Origin: Isoetes taiwanensis
Taxonomy: Eukaryota > Streptophyta > Lycopodiopsida > Isoetales > Isoetaceae
Length of the DNA: 64,000 nt
NCBI GenBank assembly: GCA_021234155.1
Contig: JAJEKV010000020.1
Location: 14,753,268-14,817,267, forward strand
Direction: 5' to 3'
In this document: one piece after another, positions 9,342-20,128 of the stretch
Position numbering within the stretch: the stretch's first letter is position 1
Layout: the number at the start of each line of letters is the position of its first letter
The notes under the pieces: model-generated
What the model saw: the letters and a program-made list of their open reading frames with translations, nothing else
Databases searched by the model: none
What the model was told of the DNA's origin: nothing
Translations under genes and position numbers: made by a program

Positions 9342-9888
9342 AACCTGGGCCGGGAAGTTTATATGCTGGTAGCAATTGCAACTGTGGTCACTATCGTAGA
9401 AATTCTCAAGATCAAGAACAATGGGTTAACAGAGTGAGTACTTTCTATAAATGGATTTGTTATTCTTTGTAGGAAGATATGATGTGCACATTCTGCTGTG
9501 GCCTTGCATAGGCATTTTTTCGGTCATAACTAATGCACTGATTAAACTGCTCAAAGATGCTGACATCAACTATGGAGATGACGGCATGTCCAGAAAGCCA
9601 AGGTATTACTTGTTCCATAACTCAGGCTTGCTAACCCCTGCATTAATATGTGCTGTCAATTAATACTAAAGTTTCTCCCTTCCAGATGGAGATTATACTT
9701 GTAAAATCCAAACAATTTGATGAACTGATTGAGCCAGCTGCGGCTGAAGAAAATGGCATGTGCTATCAGTTAATACTAAAGTTTCTCCCTTCCATATGGA
9801 GATTATACTTGTAAAATCCAAACAGTTTGATGAACTGATGGAGGCAGTTGCGGCTGAAGAAAATGGCATGTCTGAATATGGGGAATAA
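9342..9888 (+). pseudogene. Alba-family DNA/RNA-binding protein pseudogene
   Basis: Three exon-like pieces match the plant Alba domain in order. Exon at 9342-9433 encodes VAIATVVTIVEILK, the Alba core, followed by NNGLTE and a GTGAGTA donor. A second piece at about 9530-9600 encodes a diverged stretch and ends in VQKAK in a frame shifted from its upstream part. A third, after the acceptor TTCCAG at 9680-9685, encodes MEIILVKSKQFDEL, matching the KIEIILVKS end of the Alba domain. Alba proteins are small nucleic-acid-binding proteins. The N-terminal exon and the glycine-rich tail seen in longer plant forms are absent, a frameshift lies just before VQKAK, and the last exon is duplicated, so this is a non-functional copy. 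Confidence 0.7.
9658..9888 (+). repeat. Duplicated last exon of the Alba pseudogene
   Basis: A 110-bp tandem duplication covers the intron end and coding part: ATG at 9686 and again at 9796, each followed by the IILVKSK and FDEL codons. In the first copy the splice acceptor is TTCCAG; in the second it is TTCCAT, so the AG has been lost. The second copy ends at a stop at 9886-9888. Confidence 0.85.
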
Positions 9889-11253
9889 ATGCATAGTTTA
9901 TATTCTATGTGTATTTGTAGTAACGTTCATTTTCTTGTATCATTTTTTGGCCAAGAAAATCAATCATGTTATTCCATTTGAAACAGTAAAAGCCTCGAAT
10001 AAGTTGTGTTAATTATAAGTTGAAAGCTCAAGTTATATTGAGATTGTTCCTTAAGGATATCAGTCCCGCAAATTGTATTTTTGTCTGGTTTATTTCCTAT
10101 TAATGCAAGAGAGAAGGCACTAGAGGCTTCTTCTAAAACCATCTCTCACTTCTACATTATGATGTTAAGGTGTGTGCTAACTTATCCTTGCTACAGGCCA
10201 AATATATCATTAAAGAGCTTCTAGATGAGGTCTATATAATGTCAAAATGCATGCTCAAGTTGTTCTGTCACCTGCCCAGACTGTTCTGTCGCATCTTCTA
10301 CCTCATGCTAGTAGTTTTAAGTTCTCCTTCGTAATTTCATAATCATTCTTACAAATTTTAGCTATACATTCAAAAGTCTAAAATTATTAGAATATACATA
10401 TTCTATCATCATTTCTTGGCCAAGGGTATAACCTATGTACTATCTAAGAGCTATAAAATGTCATTAGCTTTAAAATGGCATGCTATTAGGGTAATAGATG
10501 ATGACAATGTCAATATCTAAGGCAAATGAGTTTAGTAACCAAGAAGTATGAGTTGAACTTATAATTCTAACGTCTATGCAGAAACTAATTGGTTAAATAG
10601 CAGTGGCCAAATCTTCTTGGGCTAAGAAAATGACACCCTACTTCGTAGCATTCACACGGCTCTGCACAAAACAAAAAAGACTCAACATGAAACAAAAACA
10701 CACTCTCGGGCCATTGGACGGCAACCCCTAGTGCGCAACACCTTGTTTTTCTTTTTTTTTTTAACTGAATTTTAGGTTGAGTTTTTTTTTTTTTTAAGAA
10801 CCGACCCTTTTTCTTAGCTGATATGAATTTGTAGCTGAGAAAGTCGTAATGCATTATACTATTTTGGGTGCGCAGATCATGAGATCCTCACGTGCAATGG
10901 AAAAAGAGAAAGTTGTTTTACCATCTAGGGTTTTTCAAAGATCTAAGATGCTTGCATATTAAACTGACAGTGCCTGAGGTATATCAATTGGTAGTGTATG
11001 AGGTAATTTATCCAGTCATCTATTATGGACTATCTGGTTCTTATCAATGTTCACATGAATTTTTTTTTCTTTCAGGAGTCCAAGATTATGGAAAGGTGAG
11101 AATGCAATTCTGCCATCAAGCCATGGTATTCATCTGTCCTTTTCTTTGCATTGATTGTGGTAGGCTAAAGCAGTCTTTTGACAACAACCAAATTTTGGCA
11201 AGAGTAGCTCATGTGTATCTGCACATGGAGCTTTGTAGTGGAAAAATGTTGCA
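9889..11253. other. Non-coding, mostly AT-rich
   Basis: Includes poly-T runs at about 10745-10800 and one copy of a short dispersed repeat (10701-10748). A 122-codon plus-strand frame at 10892-11260 has no family likeness and may contain parts of exons leading to 11254, but I cannot support a model. Confidence 0.4.
10701..10748. repeat. Dispersed repeat D, copy 1
   Basis: CACTCTCGGG, then GGCAACCCC and GTGCGCAACACCTTG. The same arrangement occurs at 32283-32327 and inverted at 13511-13560. Probably the end of a transposon family. Confidence 0.6.
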
Positions 11254-11384
11254 GGCATAGATATGAGCAGTTTGGAAGTATAATGGCAATGGTGCAAGGT
11301 GTTCTTGTTGGAGAGGCAGCACCTAGAATTTCAGTTGTAAACGTCAAGCTTCTTGGCCATAGCAATACTTCTTATAGTCGATGA
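11254..11384 (+). other. Candidate terminal coding exon, unrecognised
   Basis: After an acceptor-like ATGTTGCAG, one frame is open for 43 codons to a TGA at 11382-11384, encoding YEQFGSIMAMVQGVLVGEAA then PRISVVNVKLLG. Composition looks like a real C-terminal exon, but I do not recognise the family and cannot place upstream exons with confidence. Confidence 0.3.
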
Positions 11385-13115
11385 ATTATTTGCATGTCAA
11401 TTAATTTCTTTCTTTATATATTGGTTTGCACAATGGATGCCTGAGATTGTTCTAACTTAAGATTCTCCATTAGAATTGGGAGCTTTTGCATCATCTACCA
11501 TGGCTAGTATAAGAAAAAGAGACATTTACTATACCAAGTGACTGAAAATTCTACCTACACTTTATCTCATGATCTTAGTGTATACTCTATTCATAATTCT
11601 ATCTCATATTGATTTAAGTCTGTCATTTGTTATTTGCATGGTTCAATGCTCGAACAGCATCTAAAGATAGATGCATCAGATGCGTAGATCTAAAGCATCA
11701 TAACCATCGAAACATCTATGCTTTTAGATGCACATAAGATGCGTTTGTAAAATTAAAATTTCTTCTAAATCTACAGCAGCCTTGCTTTGAACATTATACC
11801 TATTGTTACCTTACTATTATACCTATTGTTACCTGTCTGTACTGCTGCTTGAATGCCCACTCTGAGTCTGACTGATTATTGGATGCAAGGTGTTGCTCTT
11901 TTGAATGAGTTTCAGGTGAGATTGAAAAGGAATCGAAGAGCAAGTTCTGTCTACAGTTGCTAAAACAGGTACTCCTCGAAAACCACATGTCTGTCATAAA
12001 AAAAGCTTTGTTTCGGCTGAATAGCTCTGATATGGTTAAATCATGATGTAAGAAATTGAGTCTGGGTAGCTGAGGGAATCGGATACCCCATTTGGAGTGC
12101 CAAAAATCGTTTTGAAGCTGCATGACGACGTCCAAGTAGCGCAAAACTTAAAGGAAAAAAAGGCTTAAAAAGGGTGTGTAAGCATCTTATGCTAGATGCG
12201 GTACAGATATACAGATACGGATCTAACACATCTAATGTTTGGATGCAGGCATCTTGCTATGGCATGATTTGCATTGTAATTGGCTCTAGACATATAGACC
12301 TTTTACACACATGTGCTCCATTGGATTCATATTCAGCTTATTTGATTATGTCCAATAGAAGTTTGTGTTTGAATCACCAAGCATAACTGCTGGAATTTAA
12401 GCGATGAATATCATTTCTCTGGTATGTTTTATGGCTTTTATAAATATATCTCTTAGGTGAGATTAGGCAATAGGCAATCGACAACTGAGCCTATAGCTTT
12501 TTGAACCATGAACCTACATTTATGCCCATAAATCTATATTTTAAAGCTATTTCTATGCTTTGTGCTTATAAATCTACATTATAAAGCCAGTTTATGCTAT
12601 TCTGACTGTGAAATAGGTTATGGGAATAACTTAATCAAATTTACTGTGTTTTGCTTAAGCACAGACCAACACCATCCTGCAAGTTGTTTCATAGTACTTT
12701 GCATGGGTTTGCAACTTCACATATAGATGGCTAAATAGAATTACATGCATCTGTTGTAGACTGGAGGACCTCACTAGGATGTACTAAAAGGGAGAAGGTA
12801 TTGCATGATTTCTCAACCTTTAAGAATTAAATACTAGAATCAAATTTCAATCTGACAAAGCTCCAAAGCATGAACTTCACTGCTGCAGATTTGGTAGTTC
12901 TGTCAGGTGACTAAAGTTTGATTCTTATGAGAAGCTTGGTTTGGTTCTCTTGTAAAAGGGCTTTAAAATAATTTTGATTTTGTAGATGGTCGTGCTATTG
13001 GATTTTGTCAATGTAATTAATTCCAGTAGTGCTTGTATGATTATGATTGGAGATCCCAAGCATGAATTCTTCATTCTGGGAAGGGACTCGCAAAGAACAC
13101 AAAAGCCGGCCGATA
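11385..13115. other. Non-coding, no recognised gene
   Basis: AT-rich. Around 11660-11745 and 12185-12250 there are many short AGATGC / GCATCT words in both orientations, suggestive of a decayed foldback element, but no clean arms. A 112-codon minus-strand frame (11806-12144) shows no recognisable domain. Confidence 0.4.
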
Positions 13116-13169
13116 AATAGATAGGTAGGTAGGCAGGCAGGCAGGCAGGCAGACAGATAGATAGATAGG
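13116..13169. repeat. Compound tetranucleotide microsatellite
   Basis: (ATAG)n, (GTAG)n, (GCAG)n, (ACAG) and (ATAG)n in sequence, a point-mutated ladder of one tetranucleotide repeat. Confidence 0.95.
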
Positions 13170-13296
13170 CTTGTCATTCATCACAGCAGCAGTATACAAC
13201 GTGTAGGAAAATCTGAATGGGGAGCTGACCATAGGAACAATGTCTAGCTACCCCATAAATGAAATAAGAAAATATGCAAAGGCAAGAGATAGGACA

Positions 13297-13398
13297 ATGG
13301 CGGCAACTTCTCATCGGGATAAAAAAACCCCGCCCTTTCGGCTTTTTGAGGAAAACCCTAATGAGAAATGGTCGCGAACGGCCTCGAGGATGCCCTGA
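13297..13398 (+). other. Short GC-richer open frame, possible first exon
   Basis: ATG at 13297 starts a 33-codon frame (MAATSHRDKKTPPFRLFEEN and on) in a GC-richer island; it ends at TGA 13396-13398, just before AGAGCAAGGTAGG, which resembles a 5' splice site. The content is compatible with an N-terminal exon whose frame has decayed. Family not recognised. Confidence 0.25.
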
Positions 13399-13510
13399 AG
13401 AGCAAGGTAGGAAATTGGTGAAGCTAGCCAAAATGCCCATCAACGCCATGGAATGTGTTATACCTGGAAAAGGGAGAAATGGCTAGAAAGTACCCGTTAA
13501 ACGTTAAGAA

Positions 13511-13560
13511 CAAGGTGCTGCACACGGAGGGTTGTCCTCCATGGCCGAAGGGTGAAGTGG
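13511..13560. repeat. Dispersed repeat D, copy 2 (inverted)
   Basis: CAAGGTGCTGCACACGGAGG, then GTTGTCCTCC and GGTGAAGTGG: reverse complement of the pattern at 10701-10748 and 32283-32327. Confidence 0.6.
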
Positions 13561-14479
13561 CTTAAATCATAGTTCAAAGTCATATTTTGATAGTCAATTC
13601 AAAACCATAACCCCGAACATTTAGAAACGAAATCCTCTGTAGCCAACGAACTACCTTTATCTTCCAAAATGCAGCTAAAGCATTTAGCAACTTGTGAAAT
13701 AAAGAACACACGAATTTTAGAACTATAAAATATACGGGGCTATTTGGGAAAATATTTAAAATTTAAGGGCATTTTGGGAATTTTAAAAATACGAAGGGCT
13801 TTTTGGGAATTAAGTCAAGGAAAGGAGCCCCTGAGAAATCGGTGCAACCACACGCATGTAATGGCGGTGGCAAGATCTTCTTTGGCTGTGAAAGCGGAGC
13901 CCTCACTTGTCGACATAGGAGCTGCATGAGTCTTCCGTGAAAATCGTCATGGAAACCCTAAAAACACAAAAAAAAACAAATTTGATGGCCACCAATGGAC
14001 AGGCGTCGTGAATGGCGACCCTCCCCTATATAGGCCACACGTTCTTTCTTCCTTTTTGAGTGACCAAATTATTGGCAATAATGGAGTTACACGTCCTAGT
14101 TATTACTTGTTATATAGGCCACACGTTCTTTCTTCCTTTTTGAGTGACCAAATTATTGGCAATAATAGAGAACCCTCATCCAAACCAGGCATATATTACC
14201 AGGATATATAAAGATAACAGTGTTCACAGACATTTAACTATGCCCATTATGGCCAGCATCCTTCAACAAAACACCTTTTGGCTTCTGCAACAAAACCAAG
14301 ACGTCAAAATAAAGGACCAGCATGTTGTGCCAATCATAGTTTATTTTCTCCAAATGCCTTAGGCATAGTTTATTTTCCCCAAATGCCTTAGGTTCAAGAC
14401 CTGGAGTAATTTTGCAACAGACATTTCGGGTTTATTGTTTCTCTCTGATTTTATCTATATAAAAAATGTGAGATATCAA
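13561..14479. other. Non-coding with two small duplications
   Basis: A 56-bp block starting TATATAGGCCACACGTTC occurs at 14027-14082 and 14111-14166. A 28-bp block starting CATAGTTTATTTTC occurs at 14335-14362 and 14364-14391. No gene recognised. Confidence 0.7.
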
Positions 14480-14575
14480 ACAGTGCTGAGAATATATGGA
14501 TGCACAAATGACGTGATCGACTTGCTAACCTCCACCTTCAGATGGAAGATGGGAAGGCCAGATACTAAATCCCAG
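14480..14575. repeat. Dispersed duplication E, copy 1
   Basis: A block of about 96 bp (ACAGTGCTGAGAATATATGG, GATGCACAAATGACGTGATC, ending GATACTAAATCCCAG) is nearly identical to 22569-22675 in the same orientation. Confidence 0.85.
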
Positions 14576-14870
14576 GGACTGAATCTAAGCATGGAAGTTG
14601 GCATGCGACATCCCTTCATTAAGTCCACTCTCGTGCAACATCCTACATGGTCCTGTCTGCAAAGGTACTAATCTAACGGCTGAAATTTGTTCTACAAGGG
14701 TTTTATGTTGGGAAGGTTTGCAAAATCCAGCCTATGCTGGTCCTATTGGCAACTTGGGCCATTTTTCCAAATACAGCAAATATTGTGCTGTGGCAACTTC
14801 AGTGACTTTACTTTGGATAAAAACTACCAACATTGATGGATGTCCACGTGGCCCACTCTTTCAATAAACC

Positions 14871-15188
14871 TCAAGCAACCAGCCCCTTCTCGTTGTAAAA
14901 AATACAAGAATAAAGCTTGCTTGAAGCATATCTTTTAAAATTTTGCATAAAAATGTTAAAAGGATTAGGAAAGAATTTCTCCATAACGAAGGCATAAGAA
15001 CCAAGCTCAGCTTGTTTGCGAATTATAGATACATTATCCATCACCGGTGAGACATTATCACCTCTGAATGCCACTTTTTGTTTAAAAGCTCCAACAGGCA
15101 CCATCTTGCACGCCTTCGCATTAATTAGGTACCTATCAGGAAGTTCGTTGGTAATATGAGTCAACCTATGCATAGTTGGCATCTCCAA
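14871..15188 (-). other. Unrecognised 105-codon frame
   Basis: Open on the minus strand, with coding-like composition: HRLTHITNELPDRYLINAKA, then VPVGAFKQKVAFRG, then YAFVMEKFFPNPFNIFMQ. I cannot assign a family. It could be an exon or decayed exon of the minus-strand DNA that also holds short coherent frames at 15527-15709 and 16140-16370. Its start codon is only the first in-frame Met. Confidence 0.3.
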
Positions 15189-16370
15189 CTTCCAAAATCA
15201 ATAAAAACAAGAGCTGGCTCACTCAGAATCTTCTCACTTCTATTGATGACTCAATCTGTTGGTCGGTTTAAAAGATCACGGGTCACATGTACATATAGCG
15301 GACTCCTAATACAAGAATGAAATGCCTTACAATGCCATAACATCTGAATGGCTATGCAGATTTTAACAGGTACACCAAATAAAAGCTAGACACAATGTGG
15401 TTAGAGTTTCACTGAATAATCTCGAAAAATGAGCAGGTGACAGAAGTAGCTGCCATAGATAGCACCTGAATCACAGATTCAAGCAGGCGCCTAGATAGGG
15501 CTTATATATTCTGATAAACATCCTGCTCAGGCAGCAAACCAAAAGTATAGCATCAGGAATTTTGCCAACTTGAAAATATGAACAAACTCAAGATTCACAC
15601 TTCCACCAAGTAAAGAACACAAATCTCTGGTGATCTCATGCAGTATGAGTTGAGGAATTTTGTACTTCATAAGATAAGTTCGTTTGGCCAAGTCATACCA
15701 TTTCATCAATAAAGGTAAATTTTAGAAGAAGGTTCCTGACTGAGTCTTTGAATTTATAAGAATCAAATGCAATGTTCTCTAGTTAGCAAGGAATCATGGA
15801 AACTATACTTCATATTATGGGATACAGAGCAGAGAGAGAACCTCTGAATGACATTTAAAAAAACCTATCTCTATCACGTTTTGGTTTGCCATCAGGAACC
15901 AAATAGCATATGCCTCTAGTCAAACTAAGTATCAAGAAGTAATCCAAGGATGAATGGCACTTTCTTGTGATAGTTAGCCTTCCCAATGGTCAAAGAAAGA
16001 AACTTATCGCAAGTTCCTGCATAGTGTATATACTAGACTTCTGTCTCACTTGCATCTAAACAAGTATTATAAGGAATATGACAACACGTACAAACTCGGA
16101 AATGGCAGCTCCACAGGCCAATGATTCACGCTAAATTTATTAGAATATTGCGTGGCAATGACTATATAAACTCTTATTCCACTGATGCAATTGATGCAAA
16201 CAAATGTCAGGAGTACCAGTAGAGAAATCTATCCCCTTCACGCAATCATTTTTTTTCCCTAGTGCACATAGATGTCCCAAAACGCTGGCATAGTATCGTG
16301 GCATACCAGACGGATAAAATACATCATTATGGACCAGCAAACAGAGACGCAATGTAATCTGCAACCACAC
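15189..16370. other. Non-coding or unresolved minus-strand exons
   Basis: Short minus-strand frames at 15527-15709 (WYDLAKRTYLMKYKIPQLIL) and 16140-16370 look partly coding but carry no family signature I know. The LINE at 16381 inserted just beyond them. Confidence 0.3.
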
Positions 16371-16380
16371 AACATATTTC
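16371..16380. repeat. LINE target-site duplication, left
   Basis: AACATATTTC, repeated at 18387-18396 directly after the element's poly-A. Confidence 0.85.
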
Positions 16381-16686
16381 CGTCGATTTGGGTCGGGTTT
16401 CCGATCTATGATGCAAAAAATGTTGATTTCTGCTAAGGGGGTAGTACTGTATCATGGAGAACCATTGGTGCTTTTTCCAATTGAACGTGGAATAAGGCAA
16501 GGTTGCCCTCTAGCTCCTTTTTTGTTTACTATAGTGGCAGAAGGACTTTCGCAACTATTGCATGAGGCTGAAAAGGATGGTTTGGTAAAGGGATTATTAT
16601 TGGAGGAAGGTGAACATGTTTTGGTTAATCAGTTTGCAGACGATACCTTCTTGCTAGTGGATGGTGAAGAGAATAATGTGCGATAA
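16381..16686 (+). pseudogene. LINE reverse transcriptase, N-terminally truncated
   Basis: Encodes the middle of a LINE RT: FRSMMQKMLISAKGVVL, the conserved RGIRQGCPLAPFLF, then VNQFADDTFLLVDG with the catalytic FADD box. The upstream palm Asp and the endonuclease domain are missing because of the 5' truncation. Ends at an early stop at 16687; homology continues in a second frame. Confidence 0.92.
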
Positions 16687-17381
16687 TCAAAAGATTTTGG
16701 ATATATTTTCAATTGCATCCGGCCGCCTCCTTAATTGGGCTAAGTGTAGTGCTTTATGGGTGGGGAAGGAAGCAAGTACGCATTTTTTATATGAGTATGC
16801 CCGGAAGGTTGTTGTACCATCTGCAAAGACAAAGCTTCTAGGAGTCCCCTTTGGTTTAGATATTGACATGAATGAAGCATGGGATGAAATTATCTTAAAT
16901 TTACAAAGGCAACTGATTTGGTGGAGAGGTTCAAAGTTATCCTTGGCAGGTAGAATTCAAGTAGCTAAGTCAGTATTGAACAATACGCATATTTATTTAG
17001 TTTCGGTTCTATTGGCTCCAGCTTCTAAGTTTGCAGAGATAAAAAAAAGATTGTAAGAGATTTTGTCCGGTGTAATTGATCAAGGAGGCAATCGTGAAGG
17101 TGGCGTGGAAGAAATGTATGTTGTTTAAACAACAAGGAGGTCTTGGTATGTTGGATCTTTCTTTACAGAGTAAGGTCTTAGCTTCTAAGCTATTGTTCAA
17201 TTTGTTGAAAGATGATTGTGCATCACCAGGTATGAAGTTACTTAAACAATCAGTAAAGAAGTGTATGGTTTTTCATAAGCGAGGTGTGAGAATTGAGCTC
17301 CCTTGGGCATTGTTATATCCATTGAAAGCTTCTTCACATGCTTCTCCAAGATTGAAAGGCTTGCTTCGGCCCGGAAGGTAG
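16661..17381 (+). pseudogene. LINE RT thumb/connection region, frameshifted
   Basis: Two overlapping or adjacent frames continue the LINE polyprotein: 16661-17056 contains IFSIASGRLLNWAKC and KTKLLGVPFG and LSLAGRIQVAKSVL, all typical of plant LINE sequence downstream of the FADD box; 17076-17381 contains VAWKKCMLFKQQGGLGMLDL (equivalent of the usual GGLGI motif). A stop at about 17056 and a frame change separate them. Confidence 0.88.
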
Positions 17382-17401
17382 TCCAAAGCCAGTGATTACA
17401 T

Positions 17402-18339
17402 TTGATTGGGAAGCTTGTCTCCGTGCATCTTCCCCTTTACGTGGTTGCCTTTGTATACTCATGGACAACTACACCCAGTTGTCGAATTTATGCATGCGCA
17501 TTCCCAAGCGAGGTGGAGGAGAGCAGTATTTCTATTGAACAGTGGTATTTTGGTATTGACATTGCTCCTTGGCAATGGTTTCAGGAGACATATGGATTGT
17601 TGGATAAAGATATCGGTATATGGGCTTATGTAACAAGTGCTCTTCCTCTAATTAAGAAGGTGGGTAACAAGAGATGCCGAACTTTGTTCAAGGTATTAAA
17701 GAAGGCAAGAAGCTAGTCGGTTCATGCTACAGATTGCTTACCTCCTCAAATACTTTATCACCTTCTCGAAAATGGCACTTACAGACTTTGCCTTCTCAAT
17801 GGCAATCCATCCGAACCTTGTTTGGTCTAAATATAATCCTCCAAAGGTAAATGTTCTACTTTGGCGGGTGATTCATCGCTTTTGAGAGTTAATGAGATGG
17901 TTCATCGCTTTAAGCCGGGAGTAAGCCCACTTTGCCCAATGTGTGAGCGGTGCATTGAAACATTGGAGCACCTTTGTTTATATTTGTGTGCGGAAGTAGT
18001 CTTAGGTCCCGGGTGCATTCTCTTTTTTGGAGTATCTTTGGATAGTCAACACTTTCTTTTTGGGTATTTATCCAAATCGGTGGATTTTTTCTAAAAAGGA
18101 TTGCATTTCACATGGCAAAGTCTTGGCTAATATGGAGTGTATGGAAGCGAAGGCGAAGAAAGGTCTTTTATGATAAGCGTATTTCTTCTCAGGTGGTGCT
18201 TCAAGAAATTCGTAAGAAGTTGTATAATTGCTTTCAGATCTCCAATTGGCCTGATCGTATTAAAATTCCAATATGGAGTGATCATCTAAAAGTGATTGAT
18301 GCTTCTGGGACATTTCTTACTTCTGGAAGTCCTTTGTAA
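17402..18339 (+). pseudogene. LINE C-terminus with zf-RVT segment
   Basis: After a decayed stretch (17402-17820), PPKVNVLLWRVIHRF followed by PGVSPLCPMCERCIETLEHL marks the zf-RVT zinc-binding domain (CPMC ... H), with a frameshift or stop between the two. The last frame, 18112-18339, carries AKSWLIWSVWKRRRRKVF and ends at a stop near 18337-18339, about 40 bases before the poly-A. Confidence 0.85.
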
Positions 18340-18386
18340 TATTTTGAGTGTATAATATGAAGTAAATCACGTTCTTCAAAAAAAAA

Positions 18387-18396
18387 AACATATTTC
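18387..18396. repeat. LINE target-site duplication, right
   Basis: AACATATTTC immediately following or overlapping the end of the poly-A run. Confidence 0.85.
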
Positions 18397-19114
18397 ACTA
18401 GTTAGAAGTTTAAGCTTTATTCTTCTTTTGCTGTTGTATATGTCCGATCCAGAAATTAACCATCTTATGGGTGAAGCCAAGGCCAGCATAATCATTAAAT
18501 AGATGGCAACACCCATCCAAATGCATGAGTGCACAACCCTCATCCAAATGCATGTGTGCCCTTTATTGACCATAAGCAATGCAGCACCTAACTCTTGGCA
18601 CATCACATGTATAAGAGACCATGTCAAGCTTGCTATCCAAACAGAATCTTGCGGCACTGAATCCATTCAAAAATTTTGCACTGCATGTAGCCACTATTGT
18701 ACTGTCATTTCTTGAGCAGTGCATGCATGGCTTCAACAAGCACCTTAATCAATAAATATTTATCGAGCACTGCCAATCCATTTTGATGAGGCTAACCATT
18801 AAAGGCCCACAAATGGAGGCCCCATGTTTTGTTTGGGTATGCGTGTTCTTCCCCAGAGATTGTTGTTTCTCTGTCTTTCTCAATAAGCTTCTGCTTAATG
18901 GTGCACCATATCATTACATGAAAACAAAAATTTTAGCCAATACTAACAATTGTTCATGCATTAAGCCAGAGCCAAAATGTTACTAGTTTCTTAATATTCA
19001 CATCCCACCAAGACCAATAAAAAATAATAGGCTCCCAATTGCTAGCCAATACTCATATCATGAGTAGCTAATCATCTTCATATGACATACCTTCTCCAAA
19101 CTTAGATTTGCAGT
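18397..19114. other. Non-coding
   Basis: Contains a short duplication (CATCCAAATGCATG twice near 18515-18555). A 96-codon minus-strand frame (18376-18666) spans part of it, with no family signature. No gene assigned. Confidence 0.4.
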
Positions 19115-19385
19115 ACAAAATCAACACCATGTAGTATATTGCCTGAAATCTTATAGTATTTTATAAATCTAGTTATATAGTATAACAAATCCTATACATC
19201 CATACCCCACAAACGAGGAACCTTGTGTATGGTGTAGATTAAGGAATAAGGGGCGAATATGCCTATCCAACAGCTCTCGTTGCCCGGAGTCATCCCCGTG
19301 TGAATATGCACCCAAACAAAAAGGGGTTTAAGGGGGAATTTAATTTCTAACCTATGTAATGTAATGGTTTGTGTTATACGTTAAA
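19115..19385. mobile_element. MITE family A, copy 2 (inverted, truncated)
   Basis: Matches the reverse complement of 7647-7910: internal TACAAAATCAACACCATG and ATCTTATAGTATTTT, then CCCCGTGTGAATATGCACCC and GGGGTTTAAGGGGGAATTTA at the outer end. The opposite terminal inverted repeat is missing, so this copy is truncated at its left side. Confidence 0.8.
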
Positions 19386-19804
19386 AACGCATTACATCAC
19401 ACTTGGATGAGTTGATGTTATGTTGTGTTCGGACGCTAACAAACAAACATACAATACATTGTTAATATTTTAGAACATAGGAGCAATGAAATAAGAGAGT
19501 GTTGATACAAAAAGACAAGTAAACACAGCCAAACATAGTAGAAAACATTTGTAATGATGTTGTACTCATGTTTAAAACATTTTACTCATATGTTTATATT
19601 TAACAACTAAAAATAGCAAATGAAATCGAACATATTGACGGTGCATGAGCAACAACAATGGGGCCACTAAAAAAACGTGGTGTGCAATGTCAAATGTTCA
19701 ATCTGGAACTGAAATACTGAATATGAACAAACCATAACCAATGTTCAATCTGGTATACTGGATATGACATGGTGACGTTCATGTTCATGTCCAAAATACC
19801 AAAC
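19386..19804. other. Intergenic or downstream intron
   Basis: AT-rich. No GT8 catalytic-domain exons of the minus-strand glycosyltransferase are visible here, although the gene would be expected to continue in this direction. Confidence 0.35.
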
Positions 19805-20128
19805 AGTTTGCACAACAACCTTTGCAGCAGACAAAAGCAGCTGAAGATGCTTTATGTCCCTCTCCCAGCTAGATCCAGTACATGGCATGCCTGCAATTAC
19901 CATATCAAGTTTCATGCCTTCTGGTAGAGGTGGCTGAGGAAGCTCAGGACAATTTCGTTTTTTCCATTGCTCCTCTTCATCAATCCACTCTGGAAAGAAG
20001 TCAGACCATGTGAGACTATCATGTACAGGTTCTAATTTTAAAACTGTAGGCCTCACTCCACTGAACTTTTCCCACTCTTTGAAGTCTGGTTGTAAGCCAA
20101 GAAATCCGAGTGATATAGGAAAGAAATT
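19805..20128 (-). CDS. Exon similar to plant GUX/PGSIP-type GT8 glycosyltransferase (N-terminal region)
   Basis: A 324-nt minus-strand stretch, open throughout in phase 0, between an acceptor-like ATACTTAG and a GTTTGG donor-like site. It encodes LQPDFKEWEKFSGVRP, then LTWSDFFPEWIDEEEQ, then KLDMVIAGMPC and RDIKHLQLLLSAAKVVV. A block with FPEWIDEEE followed by a PC motif and a Trp/Arg-Asp-Val-x-x-Leu-like segment resembles the region between the membrane anchor and the GT8 domain of the GUX/PGSIP family, Golgi enzymes acting on xylan. The identification is from memory of the family pattern. The catalytic GT8 domain was not found in the window, so this is a partial gene or gene fragment. Confidence 0.5.

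Larger units (their letters stand above)
16381..18386 (+). mobile_element. 5'-truncated LINE retrotransposon
   Basis: Non-LTR element of about 2.0 kb. It begins abruptly inside the reverse transcriptase domain, the frame being open from the very first base, and contains in order the RT palm motifs, the thumb region, a zf-RVT zinc-binding segment and the usual C-terminal tail, then a poly-A run at 18378-18388. Identical AACATATTTC flanks give a 10-bp target duplication. 5' truncation, poly-A and duplication together are the signature of target-primed reverse transcription. The frames are now broken several times, so it is a dead, moderately old copy. Confidence 0.93.

Noticed and set aside
11640-12250. 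AGATGC/GCATCT-rich blocks as inverted ends of one MITE
   Set aside because: Similarity is only in short words; no continuous arms could be aligned by eye.
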